From assembly GCF_009617585.1 (NCBI RefSeq), contig NZ_WIXI01000022.1, forward strand, positions 310,001 through 374,000: a stretch of DNA of 64,000 nt, in the 5' to 3' direction. Positions 37,265 through 47,009 of the stretch are shown piece after piece. Position 1 is the stretch's first letter; the number at the start of each line of letters is the position of its first letter. The translations under genes and the position numbers were made by a program. A model generated the notes under the pieces. The model had not been told where the DNA came from. It saw nothing but the letters and a program-made list of their open reading frames with translations, and ran no database searches. This DNA comes from Endobacterium cereale (lineage in GTDB: Bacteria; Pseudomonadota; Alphaproteobacteria; Rhizobiales; Rhizobiaceae).

Positions 37265-38500
37265 TCAGGCCTTTGCCCGCTTTTCCGTGAGGAAATAGAG
37301 GAAGGCGACGATCGGTAGGGCAATGCCGATCGATGATGCCAGCGACCAGCCACCCTTCGCATAAGCCCAGGCACCGATGGCCGAACCGAGCGCACCGCCG
37401 ACGAAGAAGGCTGCCATGAACAGGCCGTTGAGGCGGCTGCGCAGGCTGGGGTTGAGGCCATAGATAGCGCGCTGGCTGATGACCAAGGTGGTGGAGACCC
37501 CGAAATCGATCAGGATGGCGGCAAGCGTGAGCAACCCGAGCGCCAACCAGGACCCTTCCGGCGCGATATGCGTGATCAGGTAGCCCACGACCAGCGCGGC
37601 AATGCCGAGGGCCGTGGCAGGACGGCCGAGATCACGATCGGCGAGACGTCCCGCAATTGGCGAGGCAATGGCGCCAGCAACACCGGCGAGTGCAAACAGC
37701 GCGATACCGGCCTGGCTGAGCCCGAAGGCCGGGCCGGCCAGCAGGAGCGGGGTAACCGTCCAGAACAGGCTGAAGCTGGCGAACTGGCCGAACTGATAGG
37801 CGGCGCGCCGACGCAAGATCGGCTGAGTCAGTGCGAGCGAAACCATGGAGCCGAGCAGCGACAGATAGTTGAGACTGGTTTCCGGCCGGCGTTTGGGCAG
37901 TTTGATCGCCAGCACGACGCCGAGCACGACCATCACGGCAGCGGAGAGATAAAACACCGTGTGCCAGGAGGAAAACTGGGCGATGAAGCTGGAGACCGGC
38001 CGTGCCAACATGATGCCGAGCATCAAGCCGCTGACGACATTGCCGACGACACGACCACGGCTTTCATCCGGCGCAAGGCTGGCGGCGAAGGGCACGATCA
38101 TCTGCACCGCAACCGAACCGAGGCCGATCATCAACGAGGCGGCGAGGAATGGAGCGGGCGTGGAGGAAACGGCGGCGGCAAGAAGCGCCACGGTAACGAT
38201 GGCGATCATGATCACGATCAGCCGGCGATTTTCCACCAGATCACCCAGCGGCACGACAAAGAGAAGCCCGAGGCCATAGCCGATCTGGGTCAGCGTGACG
38301 ATCAGACCGGTCGCTTCCGCCGGCAGACCGATGGCGGCGGCGATCGGGCCGGCGAGCGGTTGGGCATAATAGATATTGGCGCAGATGAGGCCCACGGCTG
38401 CGGCCATGAGAAAGGTCATGGCCGTCGAAATGCCGGCCGACTTTTGCTGTTCGTCCGGTTCGGAAAACGCGGTGTTTTCCTCGGTGGCTTGGAGGGTCAT
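37265..38500 (-). CDS. MFS transporter (DHA1 efflux type)
   Basis: A 411-residue twelve-helix transporter. GYGLGLLFVVPLGDLVENRR is the loop 2-3 motif, SGLMLGIMLARPVSSFIAQ resembles motif C of drug:H+ antiporters, and the second half has GAIASPIAGRLADRDLGRPA. It lies 31 bases downstream of the TetR gene on the same strand, which predicts efflux induced by the regulator's ligand. The ligand is unknown. Confidence 0.88.
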   Translation of the reverse strand: MTLQATEENTAFSEPDEQQKSAGISTAMTFLMAAAVGLICANIYYAQPLAGPIAAAIGLPAEATGLIVTLTQIGYGLGLLFVVPLGDLVENRRLIVIMIAIVTVALLAAAVSSTPAPFLAASLMIGLGSVAVQMIVPFAASLAPDESRGRVVGNVVSGLMLGIMLARPVSSFIAQFSSWHTVFYLSAAVMVVLGVVLAIKLPKRRPETSLNYLSLLGSMVSLALTQPILRRRAAYQFGQFASFSLFWTVTPLLLAGPAFGLSQAGIALFALAGVAGAIASPIAGRLADRDLGRPATALGIAALVVGYLITHIAPEGSWLALGLLTLAAILIDFGVSTTLVISQRAIYGLNPSLRSRLNGLFMAAFFVGGALGSAIGAWAYAKGGWSLASSIGIALPIVAFLYFLTEKRAKA

Positions 38501-38531
38501 AAAAACTCCCGGGAGGCTGGAGGTATAAAAA

Positions 38532-39152
38532 TCAATCGAGGATCTTCAGGGCGGCATCGGCGATCGACAGGGCGCGGGCAAAATCCTGCCCGCCCTTGCC
38601 GATGACACGCATGCCCTGGATGACGGCGTAGAGAAGACGGGCGGTGATCGGCGGATCGATATGTGCACCGATCGAACCATCGGTCTGGCCCTCGCGAACC
38701 AGACGTTCGAACAGCGTCTCGAACCCGGCCTGCGAGCGGGCGACGCGGGCATCGGCCTCGGCATCGAACAGCGCGAGTTCAACGGCTGCACCAACGACGA
38801 GGCAGCCACGGCGGCCCATCTCGCCATGGGCGCCATCGGCATAAAAATGCAGCAGCAGACGGATGCGTTCACGGCCGTTTCTGCCGGGCGCGATCGCTTC
38901 GTCACGACAGGCATTGCGCACCAGTTTGTAACGATCGAAGGCGGCGAGAAAGATCGCCTTCTTGTCGGCGAAGGCCTTGTAGAGGCTGCCGGAGGTCACG
39001 CCCATGGCGGTACTGAGATCACCAATCGAAGTGCCATGATAACCGCGCTCGGTAAAGACGACGATGGCCTTGTCGAGCGCGGCATCCATGTCGAATTCAC
39101 GCGGCCGACCGACGGGGCGCTGCGTTGCCGGAGCTACATCTAAGGCGGTCAT
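38532..39152 (-). CDS. TetR-family transcriptional regulator
   Basis: A 206-residue regulator. The N-terminal HTH is AIVVFTERGYHGTSIGDLSTAMGVTSGSLYKAFADKKA at about residues 28-65, followed by an all-helical ligand domain. It is preceded by GRPREFD, common in this family. The ATG at 39152 is preferred; a second, MVSSI, lies five codons upstream. It precedes the MFS efflux gene, so local control and autoregulation are likely. Two operator-like repeats lie just upstream. Confidence 0.88.
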   Translation of the reverse strand: MTALDVAPATQRPVGRPREFDMDAALDKAIVVFTERGYHGTSIGDLSTAMGVTSGSLYKAFADKKAIFLAAFDRYKLVRNACRDEAIAPGRNGRERIRLLLHFYADGAHGEMGRRGCLVVGAAVELALFDAEADARVARSQAGFETLFERLVREGQTDGSIGAHIDPPITARLLYAVIQGMRVIGKGGQDFARALSIADAALKILD

Positions 39153-39164
39153 GATTGACGAAAC

Positions 39165-39194
39165 CATATTCGGAAATGATCGTTCCCAAATATG
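39165..39194. promoter_or_regulatory. TetR operator-like inverted repeat, site 1
   Basis: CATATTCGGAA and TTCCCAAATATG form a near-palindrome (CATATT...AATATG, with GGAA...TTCC) immediately upstream of the tetR start. It is a probable operator for the adjacent regulator and may overlap its promoter. Confidence 0.5.
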
Positions 39195-39222
39195 CCTGAT
39201 ACCCGCCATGGTCAACCGGTTT

Positions 39223-39240
39223 GTTCGAAAAATTCGGAAC
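39223..39240. promoter_or_regulatory. TetR operator-like inverted repeat, site 2
   Basis: GTTCGAA (39223-39229) and TTCGGAAC (39233-39240) form an imperfect inverted repeat sharing the TTCGGAA element with site 1, about 30 bases away. It may help the regulator control both divergent genes. Confidence 0.4.
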
Positions 39241-39297
39241 ATATGCCGCCGACATGGGTTGATTTCCTGCCACTACCCCAAAAGATGGAGGCAGATC

Positions 39298-39459
39298 ATG
39301 AGCAAGAGTGACGTGGATAAAGCCATCAAACGCGCAAAGCGCCAGGTGGAAAACACCAGTTCAGGCGGCCACCTTGGCGGCACCTATTACGGTCAGGAGG
39401 CGGACGGCAAGACGTCGTCAACCAACAGCAAGGTCGGCGACAACCGCCCGAATACCTGA
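39298..39459 (+). CDS. Small hydrophilic protein of unknown function
   Basis: A 53-residue protein beginning MSKSDVDKAIKRAKRQVE. It is strongly hydrophilic, with a Lys/Arg-rich first half and a Gly/Ser/Thr/Asn-rich second half (GGHLGGTYYGQEADGKT). A GGAG site lies nine bases upstream of the ATG. It has no membrane segment or Cys. I do not recognise it; its composition is like a stress-associated or disordered small protein. It diverges from the tetR operator region. Confidence 0.6.
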   Translation: MSKSDVDKAIKRAKRQVENTSSGGHLGGTYYGQEADGKTSSTNSKVGDNRPNT

Positions 39460-39554
39460 ACCTGATGGTATAACGTCGCGTTTGCATTCGTGTGCTTGCG
39501 CACAATACGCGCGAAAAAGTTGCAATCACATAGGTTCTATTTAGTATTTCTACC

Positions 39555-39624
39555 TTTGAACTGGCGACTTGCGAACATTTTGAAGATCAAACGAAAGCCC
39601 CGCTCCCGCGCGGGGCTTTTTTTT
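39555..39624 (+). ncRNA. Candidate small RNA ending at an orphan terminator
   Basis: The predicted transcript would start near 39555, after the TTGCAA/AGTATT promoter-like pair, and end at the terminator T-run, about 70 nucleotides. It contains no open frame with a ribosome-binding site. It is a candidate only. It could instead be the long 3' untranslated end of the 53-residue protein's mRNA. Confidence 0.3.
39594..39624 (+). terminator. Strong Rho-independent terminator
   Basis: AAAGCCCCGC (39594-39603) pairs with GCGGGGCTTT (39610-39619) around a six-base loop, and eight T residues follow. It is among the strongest terminators in the window. Confidence 0.9.
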
Positions 39625-39780
39625 AACGTTCTTTGGCTACCACAGCCATGTTTTGTGCGATTTGCGCCACAGAATCGCCCAGCCTGCCTGCTTGACGGAT
39701 AGGCGAGCGGTTTCGCCAGGGGGCAACCCACAAGTTTATATTAGGACTTTGATTACGTCGCGACCAAGAGATGTGAACTG

Positions 39781-40362
39781 ATGATCGACCCTTACGACAT
39801 TCTTGGAGTGACCCGTGATGCCGATGGCACCGCCATCAAGGGCGCCTATCGCAAACAGGCAAAGACCTCACATCCTGATGCAGGCGGCGACGTGGAAACC
39901 TTCAGCAAACTGACCAATTCCTACGAACTGCTGATCGATCCGATCCGCCGCAAGGTCTATGACGATACGGGTTATGACCCAGCCCTTGCCGATACCAAAG
40001 ATCTCGAAAGCGTACTGGTCCTCGAAACGCTGATGAACGAACTCATCCTCGATGAACGCGAGCCGGGCAGTTTCGATCCCGTTGCAGCCATGCGTCGCAA
40101 GCTGACCGACCAGATCGTCAGCGCCCGTTTCCACATTCTTGAAATGGAGCGCCATCGCGGCCGCATCCGCAACCATCTCGACCGTATCGGCAAGCGCCCA
40201 GAAGCTGACATTCTCGGCCGCATGTTCCGCGCCCGCACCGATACGATCGGCGAGGCCATCACCAAGTCCGAAGCACAGATAGACTCGATAGAACGCGCTT
40301 ATGCGATGCTGGAGGGTTATTCCTACGAGATGGTGGAAATCGTGCAGAACGCCGCCGAGTAA
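39781..40362 (+). CDS. J-domain (DnaJ-like) protein
   Basis: A 193-residue protein with an N-terminal J domain: PYDILGVTRDADGTAIKGAYRK, then the HPD motif in SHPDAGGD and RRKVYDDTG. J domains stimulate DnaK-type chaperones. The remaining part is helical and charged, has no Gly/Phe region or zinc finger, and resembles no substrate-binding domain I know. It is therefore a co-chaperone of the minimal (type III) kind. Confidence 0.87.
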   Translation: MIDPYDILGVTRDADGTAIKGAYRKQAKTSHPDAGGDVETFSKLTNSYELLIDPIRRKVYDDTGYDPALADTKDLESVLVLETLMNELILDEREPGSFDPVAAMRRKLTDQIVSARFHILEMERHRGRIRNHLDRIGKRPEADILGRMFRARTDTIGEAITKSEAQIDSIERAYAMLEGYSYEMVEIVQNAAE

Positions 40363-40391
40363 GCGCCGATCGCAGCAAGTCCATTCAAACA

Positions 40392-40422
40392 AAAGCCCGC
40401 CGTTGATGAAACGGCGGGCTTT
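40392..40422. terminator. Bidirectional terminator, DnaJ-like gene and pheT
   Basis: AAAGCCCGCCGTT (40392-40404) pairs with AACGGCGGGCTTT (40410-40422). The stem ends in A- and T-runs usable on both strands. Confidence 0.9.
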
Positions 40423-40443
40423 CGTTATTCGGCAATCGCCCGA

Positions 40444-42879
40444 TCAGGCGCGCAGAACGCCACCGGTGGTCTTTTCAACATTGGCGACGATCTTCTTCGT
40501 CAGCGCCTCGAAATCTTCGTCAGTCAGTGTCTTGTCGACCGGCTGGATCAGCACTTCGATGGCGACCGACTTCTTGTCCTCGCCAAGCGATGCGCCGGCA
40601 AAGACGTCAAAAACGTTGACGCCGGTGATCAGCTTGCGATCGGCGGTCTGGGCCGCCTTGATGATGGCGCCGGCTTCGATGTCCGAACCGACCACGAAGG
40701 CAAAGTCGCGCTTGACCACCTGGAAGGGCGAAAGCTCAAGACCCGGCTTGGTGCGGGTGGCCTTCTTCTTCGGCTCGGCCATGGCATCGAGATAGATCTC
40801 GAAACCGCAAAGCGCGCCGGAGACATCGAGCGTATCCAGCGTCTTCGGATGGAACTCGCCAAACGTGCCGAGAATGATTTTCGGACCCATCTTGATCGTG
40901 CCGGAACGGCCCGGATGGTACCATGCGGGGCCGCCCTGTTCGATCTGGACATTGCCCATCGGCAGCCCGCAGGCTTCGATCACGGCAAGCGCGTCGGCCT
41001 TGGCATCATAAACATCGACCGGCTTGCCGCCGCCCTTGGCGGTGTTCGACCACATGCGGCCGGCACCATTGATGGAGGCGGTACCGCGACGAATGCCGCC
41101 GGCGACACGACGCTGGCCTTCCGGCGTATCGGTCTCGTAGGTGCCCGACACTTCGAAGATTGCCACATCGCCAAAACCCTTGTCGGCATTGCGCTGGGCA
41201 GCCGTCAGCAGACCCGGCAGAAGCGACGGGCGCATGTCGGACATGTCGGCCGCGATAGGGTTGGCCAGCTTCAGCGACGGCGAACCGCCGCCAAAAAGTT
41301 TTGCCTGATCTTCCGGGATGAAGGACCAGGTGACGGCTTCCAGCATGCCGCGCGAGGCAAGCGCACGCTTGGCAGTGCGGGTGCGGATCTGCAGTGTCGT
41401 CAGAATACGGCTGTTGATAGCAGACAGCTTTTCAAGCGGTTCCGGCTTGATCTGGTCGACGCCGTGGATACGCATGACCTCTTCGACGAGATCGGCCTTG
41501 CCATCGACGTCAGGACGCCAGGACGGCACCTTGACGGACACACGCTCGCCAGAACCTTCGACCGTGAAGCCTAGGCGGGTGAGGATGTCGCGGCTTTCAT
41601 CGGTGGAGATGCCGAGGCCGGTGAGGCGCTTGACTTCGGCATAGGGGAAATCGACCGACTTGGCTTCGTAACCCTTGTAACCGACAATCTTGGCTTCCGC
41701 CGGGGTGCCGCCGCAGAGGTCCAGAACCAGCTGCGTGGTGCGGTCGAGGCCGGGAACCATGTATTCCGGATCAACGCCACGTTCGAAACGATAACGCGCA
41801 TCGGTGATGATGCCGAGCGTGCGGCCCGACTTGGCGATATTGATCGGGTCCCAGAGCGCCGATTCAATCAACACGTCGACGGTGTTTTCGTCGCAGCCGG
41901 AATGTTCGCCACCCATGATGCCGCCGATCGACTCGACGCCGTTGTCATCGGCGATGACGACATTGTTCGGGCCCAGCTTGTATTCGCGGGTATCGAGCGC
42001 CAACACCGTTTCACCGTCAGTGGCGCGACGAACCACGAGATCGCCCTTAACCTTCGCCGCGTCGAAGACGTGCATCGGGCGGCCCTGGTCGAAGGTCATG
42101 TAATTGGTGATATCGACCAGCGCATTGATCGGGCGAAGGCCGATGGCCTTGAGGCGCGTCTGCATCCATGCCGGGCTCGGGCCGTTCTTGACACCGCGCA
42201 CAAGACGCAGGCCGAAACCGGGGCAAAGTCTTTGGTCATCGAGATCGATCGTCAGGCTGACAGACGTCTCGCCTTCAAGCTTCAGCGCCGGGGCAACTGG
42301 TGCCTTCAGCGTGCCGAGACCGGAAGCGGCCAGATCACGGGCGATACCGTAGATCGAGGTACAGTCCGGGCGGTTCGGCGTCAGGTTGATCTCGATCATC
42401 GGATCGTCGATGCCGGCATAGGCCGCAAACGACGTGCCGATCGGCGCATCGGCCGGAAGATCGATGATGCCGTTATGATCTTCCGACATGTTGAGCTCTT
42501 TTTCCGAGCACATCATGCCATGGCTTTCGACACCGCGGATCTTTCCGACCGACAGCGTCACATCGATGCCCGGGACATAATCGCCCGGACGCGCCAATGC
42601 GCCGACCAGACCGGCGCGAGCATTCGGCGCGCCACAGACGATCTGTAGCGGCTTGCCGCCATTGACGTCAGGACCGGCATCGACCGACAGAACCTTGAGG
42701 CGATCTGCCTCGGGGTGTTTTTCCGCCGAGAGAACTTTTGCGATGACGAAAGGCTTGTAGGCCGCCTTATCGTCGACATCCTCGACTTCGAGACCGATCG
42801 CCGTCAGGCGCTCGCAGATCTGCTCGAGTGTGGCGTCGGTCTCAAGATGATCCTTGAGCCAGGAAAGCGTGAATTTCAT
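40444..42879 (-). CDS. pheT: Phenylalanine-tRNA ligase beta subunit
   Basis: An 811-residue subunit of the alpha2-beta2 PheRS. It has an N-terminal tRNA-binding OB fold (about residues 40-150), the B3/B4 editing domain in the middle, a B5 domain near [20 protein letters not shown] and a C-terminal FDX-ACB anticodon-binding domain ([14 protein letters not shown]). The ATG overlaps the stop of the GFA gene by the ATGA arrangement and follows an AGGAG site. The length is standard for the family. Confidence 0.97.
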   Translation of the reverse strand: MKFTLSWLKDHLETDATLEQICERLTAIGLEVEDVDDKAAYKPFVIAKVLSAEKHPEADRLKVLSVDAGPDVNGGKPLQIVCGAPNARAGLVGALARPGDYVPGIDVTLSVGKIRGVESHGMMCSEKELNMSEDHNGIIDLPADAPIGTSFAAYAGIDDPMIEINLTPNRPDCTSIYGIARDLAASGLGTLKAPVAPALKLEGETSVSLTIDLDDQRLCPGFGLRLVRGVKNGPSPAWMQTRLKAIGLRPINALVDITNYMTFDQGRPMHVFDAAKVKGDLVVRRATDGETVLALDTREYKLGPNNVVIADDNGVESIGGIMGGEHSGCDENTVDVLIESALWDPINIAKSGRTLGIITDARYRFERGVDPEYMVPGLDRTTQLVLDLCGGTPAEAKIVGYKGYEAKSVDFPYAEVKRLTGLGISTDESRDILTRLGFTVEGSGERVSVKVPSWRPDVDGKADLVEEVMRIHGVDQIKPEPLEKLSAINSRILTTLQIRTRTAKRALASRGMLEAVTWSFIPEDQAKLFGGGSPSLKLANPIAADMSDMRPSLLPGLLTAAQRNADKGFGDVAIFEVSGTYETDTPEGQRRVAGGIRRGTASINGAGRMWSNTAKGGGKPVDVYDAKADALAVIEACGLPMGNVQIEQGGPAWYHPGRSGTIKMGPKIILGTFGEFHPKTLDTLDVSGALCGFEIYLDAMAEPKKKATRTKPGLELSPFQVVKRDFAFVVGSDIEAGAIIKAAQTADRKLITGVNVFDVFAGASLGEDKKSVAIEVLIQPVDKTLTDEDFEALTKKIVANVEKTTGGVLRA

Positions 42880-43319
42880 TGGTTTTCTCCTGAAGGCCTC
42901 GGCACGGTCATGGTTTCCATCCGTGGGAGGCCGTCATCGACATGGAAGAAGGGAAGCTGCTCGCGCACATAGCCGTGCACGCGCGGCGGATAATTTTCCG
43001 GCGCATCCATGGCGCCGAGCATGAAGAAAATGCGGTCGGAAAGCCGTTCGTCCGTATAGGCGATCGGCGCACCGCAAGTGCCGCAAAAGCTGCGGTTGAC
43101 GGGAGCTACGCCGTAAGTGGCGGCGCTTGCTCCTTCAAACGTCACATCTGCGGCATGAAAACCCACGAAAGCTGCAACAGGAGCACCGCTTGCACGCCGG
43201 CAATCACCGCAATGGCAATAGCTGGCATAGATTGGATCAGCCGTCGCCTCGAAGCGGATGGCGCCGCAACGACATCCGCCCCGATGAAGATTTTGCTGCT
43301 GCACTGCCATCTCGCTCAT
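42876..43319 (-). CDS. GFA-family zinc protein between pheS and pheT
   Basis: A 147-residue protein of the glutathione-dependent formaldehyde-activating enzyme (GFA/CENP-V) fold. The Zn ligands are visible in [22 protein letters not shown] and [11 protein letters not shown]. It lies in the pheS-pheT interval and overlaps pheT by ATGA, so all three are one transcript. Activity on S-hydroxymethylglutathione is known for Gfa itself, but many family members have unknown roles. A longer start at 43337 is also possible. Confidence 0.87.
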   Translation of the reverse strand: MSEMAVQQQNLHRGGCRCGAIRFEATADPIYASYCHCGDCRRASGAPVAAFVGFHAADVTFEGASAATYGVAPVNRSFCGTCGAPIAYTDERLSDRIFFMLGAMDAPENYPPRVHGYVREQLPFFHVDDGLPRMETMTVPRPSGENQ

Positions 43320-43347
43320 GGATGATCCTGTTCGCAAGCGCTCCGAA

Positions 43348-44430
43348 TTACTGGCTCAAACCACCGAATAGCGTCGGCATGTCGAGCGGGCGGAAACCAT
43401 AGTGGTTCATCCAACGCACATCGGCGTTGAAGAAATCGCGCAGGTCCGGCATGCCGTATTTCAGCATGGCGATACGATCGAGGCCCATGCCCCAGGCAAA
43501 ACCCTGATATTCGTCCGGATCGAGACCGCCGGAGCGCAGCACGTTCGGATGAACCATGCCGCAGCCGAGAATTTCCATCCAGTCACTGCCCTCGCCGAAT
43601 TTGACGATCGGGCCGGAACGGTCGCACTGGATGTCCACTTCGAAGGACGGCTCGGTGAACGGGAAGAAGGACGGGCGGAAACGCATGACGACGCTGTCGA
43701 CCTCGAAGAAGGTCTTGCAGAATTCTTCCAGAACCCAGCGCAGATTTCCGACATGCGCCTTCTTGTCGATGACGAGACCTTCGACCTGATGGAACATCGG
43801 CGAATGGGTGGCATCACTGTCTTGACGGTAGGTCTTGCCGGGGATGACGATACGGATCGGCGGTTCCTGCGCTTCCATCGTGCGCACCTGAACCGGCGAG
43901 GTATGGGTGCGCAGCACCTTGCGCTCGCCCTTCTCGTCCGGCTGGAAGAAGAAGGTATCGTGCATTTCGCGGGCCGGGTGGCCTTCGGGGAAATTCAGGG
44001 CGGTGAAGTTGTAATAGTCGGTTTCGACATCCGGCCCTTCGGCGATTGAGAAACCCATATCGGCGAAGATGGCGGTGATTTCGTCGGTGATCTGGCTGAT
44101 CGGATGGATACGGCCACGCTCGGCCGGCGACGAGCGCACTGGCAGTGATACGTCCAGCGTTTCGGCTTTCAGGCGGGCATTGATCGCCGCATCCTTCAAA
44201 AGCGTCTTGCGCTCGGTAATGGCGTCAGTGATCTCGGTCTTCAGCGCATTGATGGCCGCGCCACGATTTTGGCGCTCTTCCGGCGTCATCGAACCCAGCG
44301 TTTTCAGGAGCTCGGAAACCGACCCCTTCTTGCCAAGCGCCGAAACGCGGACAGCTTCGATGGCCGCTTCGTCGTCGGCACCGGCGATCTCGGCAAGGAG
44401 AGCGCTCTTCAGTGTATCGAGTTCCGTCAT
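43348..44430 (-). CDS. pheS: Phenylalanine-tRNA ligase alpha subunit
   Basis: This 360-residue catalytic subunit charges tRNA-Phe. The N-terminal coiled coil (about residues 1-95) is followed by the class II core: motif 2 near [11 protein letters not shown] and the motif 3 Gly-rich [19 protein letters not shown] and [10 protein letters not shown] are signature segments. It is downstream of the kinase-like gene and upstream of the GFA and pheT genes. Confidence 0.97.
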   Translation of the reverse strand: MTELDTLKSALLAEIAGADDEAAIEAVRVSALGKKGSVSELLKTLGSMTPEERQNRGAAINALKTEITDAITERKTLLKDAAINARLKAETLDVSLPVRSSPAERGRIHPISQITDEITAIFADMGFSIAEGPDVETDYYNFTALNFPEGHPAREMHDTFFFQPDEKGERKVLRTHTSPVQVRTMEAQEPPIRIVIPGKTYRQDSDATHSPMFHQVEGLVIDKKAHVGNLRWVLEEFCKTFFEVDSVVMRFRPSFFPFTEPSFEVDIQCDRSGPIVKFGEGSDWMEILGCGMVHPNVLRSGGLDPDEYQGFAWGMGLDRIAMLKYGMPDLRDFFNADVRWMNHYGFRPLDMPTLFGGLSQ

Positions 44431-44453
44431 GATGTCCTGCTCTGTCGGCCACG

Positions 44454-45278
44454 TCAGCCGGGAAATACTGTTGTCAGATAGGCGGTGGCCAGAATGAATT
44501 GTCGCAAATCTCTACCCATGTGAATCCGGCCAATCAACCGGGCAAGCCATAAAAAGCGCCCGAGCTGCCGCGTCATGGCGTGCAGTTCGACAATCGCGGC
44601 CTGCGGCGCCGATGTGACCCATGCCGCATAGGCACGATCCTGCACTTGGGCACGCGCGATGGCGCGGTCGCTCAACTGCAGGAACAGCAGCCAGAGATCG
44701 CGCGCCTGGGCCGTGGCGAGCGGCATCACCGCTTCCGGTTCTTCCTCAAAATCGATATAGCCGAGGCGCCCGTCGTTCACGAAAATATCGCGCGGGAAAG
44801 GTCGGCCGTGACACAGACCTGCACGGTGAAGATGACCGAGTTCCGCGCTGCAGAAAACGAGAAGATCGTCATGCGCGGCCGGATCATGCTCTTTCAATTC
44901 CCGAAGGCGGCGCTCCACTGTCGGCGCAATATCGCTCAGCACGATGGCATTGCCGCATGTGTAGAGGATTGCGGCCGTCGGAATATTGCTGCCGGCAAAA
45001 CGCGCCATGCGGCGCAAATCGCGCGACACCATGCCCTCGCCGGTTTCAGCCGGTGACGGGCGCATGAAGGATAGACGCAATACGCTCGCAAGTGCCGCCT
45101 GTACCGCGACGATCGCGCGGCGGCTCTTGTCGCCATGCCGCTTGATCCAGACCGTGCCGCAGGACAGAGAAACCACCTGCACGCGCGCGCGATCCGACAC
45201 AAGTGCCGCCAGCAGCGGAGCGATATCTTCGGCGGGCAGGTTCGGCCCGCTCCTCATGTCGATAACGTCATCAGCCAC
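44454..45278 (-). CDS. Protein-kinase-like (RIO/WaaP-type) protein of unknown role
   Basis: A 274-residue protein. The segment [18 protein letters not shown] followed by GYIDFEEEP resembles the catalytic HxDxxxxN loop and DFG/DFE metal site of Kdo/WaaP- and RIO-like small-molecule or protein kinases; the HGRPFPRD form is atypical. The frame opens at 45362, but that stretch is the rplT terminator, so it cannot be the start. A GTG at 45278 with AAGGAG eight bases upstream is preferred. It sits 23 bases before pheS in the same orientation. Function unproven. Confidence 0.68.
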   Translation of the reverse strand: MADDVIDMRSGPNLPAEDIAPLLAALVSDRARVQVVSLSCGTVWIKRHGDKSRRAIVAVQAALASVLRLSFMRPSPAETGEGMVSRDLRRMARFAGSNIPTAAILYTCGNAIVLSDIAPTVERRLRELKEHDPAAHDDLLVFCSAELGHLHRAGLCHGRPFPRDIFVNDGRLGYIDFEEEPEAVMPLATAQARDLWLLFLQLSDRAIARAQVQDRAYAAWVTSAPQAAIVELHAMTRQLGRFLWLARLIGRIHMGRDLRQFILATAYLTTVFPG

Positions 45279-45349
45279 CTCAGCGCTCCTTAACACCTCT
45301 GGGGTTCCGATCCGGTTCCGATAATAGGCCATAAGCCAAAAAAGAAAAA

Positions 45350-45381
45350 ACCCGCGCAGCAACGCCGCGCGGGTCTTTTTT
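45350..45381 (-). terminator. Terminator after rplT
   Basis: ACCCGCGC (45350-45357) and GCGCGGGT (45367-45374) form the stem, with an A-rich side and a run of T on the minus-strand 3' side. It lies 30 bases downstream of rplT and before the kinase-like gene. Confidence 0.85.
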
Positions 45382-45403
45382 TGGTTCAGAAAAAGTCCAG
45401 CGC

Positions 45404-45808
45404 TTACTTAACGGCGCTTTCAAATTCGTTCTTGGTGCCGGCGTCCTTGAGGTAGGACAGAGCCTTTTTCGAGGCTTCAACCAGGGCGCCGAATGCTTCC
45501 GGCTCATGGATGGCCATGTCGGACAGAACCTTGCGGTCGACTTCGATGCCAGCCTTGTTGAGGCCGTCGATGAAGCGGCCGTAGGTCAGGCCGGATTCGC
45601 GGACGGCAGCGTTGATACGCTGAATCCACAGAGCGCGGAAATTACGCTTCTTGACCTTGCGGTCGCGGGTAGCGAACTGACGCGAACGATCAACAGCAGC
45701 CTTTGCGGCGCGGATCGTATTCTTGCGGCGGCCGTAGAAGCCCTTGGCTGCCTTGAGTGTCTTGGTGTGCTTGGCGCGGGAAGTTACGCCACGTTTTACG
45801 CGTGCCAT
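45404..45808 (-). CDS. rplT: Ribosomal protein L20
   Basis: A 134-residue, highly basic 23S rRNA-binding protein of the large subunit, needed for early assembly. It starts [16 protein letters not shown] and has the conserved [17 protein letters not shown] and [15 protein letters not shown] segments. It lies 41 bases after rpmI in the infC-rpmI-rplT order, and its own terminator follows. In many bacteria L20 represses the rpmI-rplT mRNA. Confidence 0.97.
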   Translation of the reverse strand: MARVKRGVTSRAKHTKTLKAAKGFYGRRKNTIRAAKAAVDRSRQFATRDRKVKKRNFRALWIQRINAAVRESGLTYGRFIDGLNKAGIEVDRKVLSDMAIHEPEAFGALVEASKKALSYLKDAGTKNEFESAVK

Positions 45809-45849
45809 GTCATGATCTCCTTAAAACTGTTCCAGGTCGTCGATTAGTC

Positions 45850-46053
45850 TTAAAGACCGTTCGGCAGGTAGTTCTTGATAACCTTCTTGCCGTCAGCTTC
45901 GGCCAGAACCATCGTACCGCGTGCATCGCGGATGAACTTGTTGGAACGCTTGATCATGCCGTGGCGCTTGCCGGCGGCAGCTGCGAGAACCTTGCCGGTC
46001 GCCGTAACCTTGAACCGCTTCTTAGCAGCGGATTTCGTCTTCATCTTGGGCAT
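45850..46053 (-). CDS. rpmI: Ribosomal protein L35
   Basis: A 67-residue basic protein beginning [20 protein letters not shown] and ending NYLPNGL, matching L35 over its full length. The frame extends upstream to 46122, but the family start is the Met at 46053. It lies between infC and rplT. Confidence 0.96.
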   Translation of the reverse strand: MPKMKTKSAAKKRFKVTATGKVLAAAAGKRHGMIKRSNKFIRDARGTMVLAEADGKKVIKNYLPNGL

Positions 46054-46075
46054 TTTGCTACTCCAGTTTTGTATC

Positions 46076-46098
46076 GAAACAGCAGACGAGGCTGTTTC
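46076..46098 (-). promoter_or_regulatory. Leader hairpin upstream of rpmI
   Basis: GAAACAGC (46076-46083) and GCTGTTTC (46091-46098) form an eight-base-pair stem-loop 23 bases before the rpmI start. In other bacteria L20 binds a structured rpmI leader, so this may be an autoregulatory site; that is inference only. Confidence 0.35.
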
Positions 46099-46264
46099 AA
46101 GCATTAACAACGGCCACGGCATGCCCTGCCGGACCGTTCGGACGCGCGCTTATAATCATAGTCCGATTGAAAGCGCAATGGGGGAAACTGCCGAAAAGCC
46201 CACGTTTGCGGGCACGAGAGGCGAGAAACACCCCACTCATCGGCAAAAGAGCAGTGGCGGCGCC

Positions 46265-46801
46265 TTAACGGGGCGCCAACACCATCATCATCTGGCGGCC
46301 TTCGAGCTTGGGCTCGGCTTCCACCTTGGCGATCTCGGCCGTGTCTTCCTTGACCTGAAGCAGCAGCTTCATGCCGAGTTCCTGGTGGGCCATTTCGCGG
46401 CCACGGAAACGCAGCGTCACGCGAACCTTGTCACCCTCATCGAAGAAACGCAGGATCGCCTTCATCTTCACCTCATAGTCATGGGTGTCGATGTTCGGAC
46501 GCATCTTGATTTCTTTGATTTCGACGACCTTCTGCTTCTTGCGAGCTTCGGCCGCCTTCTTCTGGTTGGCATATTTGAGCCTGCCCAGATCGAGGATCTT
46601 GCATACCGGCGGATCGTTGTTGGGCGAGATCTCTACGAGGTCAAGTCCCGCGTCCTCGGCCATCTTGAGGGCCTGGTCGGTGGGTATGTTACCGAGATTC
46701 TGGCCTTCGGCATCGATAAGCTGGACCCTGGGAACACGGATTTCCCGGTTTGAGCGCGGGCCCTCTTTGACAGGGGCATCGGCTTTGAAAGGTCTGCGAA
46801 T
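46265..46801 (-). CDS. infC: Translation initiation factor IF-3, AUU start
   Basis: A 178-residue initiation factor that binds the 30S subunit and enforces start-codon choice. It begins [20 protein letters not shown]; the N-domain contains [12 protein letters not shown] and the C-domain [17 protein letters not shown]. No ATG or GTG lies at the family start. Instead an ATT (46801-46799) follows a CAGGAG site by nine bases. A rare AUU start is the known basis of IF-3 autoregulation in enterobacteria. An ATG 20 codons upstream lies before the ribosome site and would add an atypical tail. Confidence 0.95.
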   Translation of the reverse strand: MRRPFKADAPVKEGPRSNREIRVPRVQLIDAEGQNLGNIPTDQALKMAEDAGLDLVEISPNNDPPVCKILDLGRLKYANQKKAAEARKKQKVVEIKEIKMRPNIDTHDYEVKMKAILRFFDEGDKVRVTLRFRGREMAHQELGMKLLLQVKEDTAEIAKVEAEPKLEGRQMMMVLAPR

Positions 46802-47009
46802 GGTCGTGTACTCCTGAATTTTTTCAATTTGCGGTGGCGAGCATAAGCGTCGCAATTGCAATTGCGGGCCAATGTCGTCATCGACGCGGTGAAGTCAATA
46901 GCATATCGCGCCGGAAAGATCACCTGCCGTTGGCATGTCAGCTATATGTTTTATGACGGCGCAGCTATAAGCCCCGTACAATAGATAGGAATAAACGAAG
47001 GAGCAGACA

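Larger units (their letters stand above)
39460..39780 (+). other. Intergenic region with orphan terminator, possible sRNA locus
   Basis: These 321 bases contain no convincing coding frame. The one clear feature is a strong terminator at 39594-39624. It is 135 bases after the preceding stop, and a promoter-like TTGCAA (39520-39525) with AGTATT 17 bases later lies between. The rest, 39625-39780, is the probable promoter region of the DnaJ-domain gene. Confidence 0.55.
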
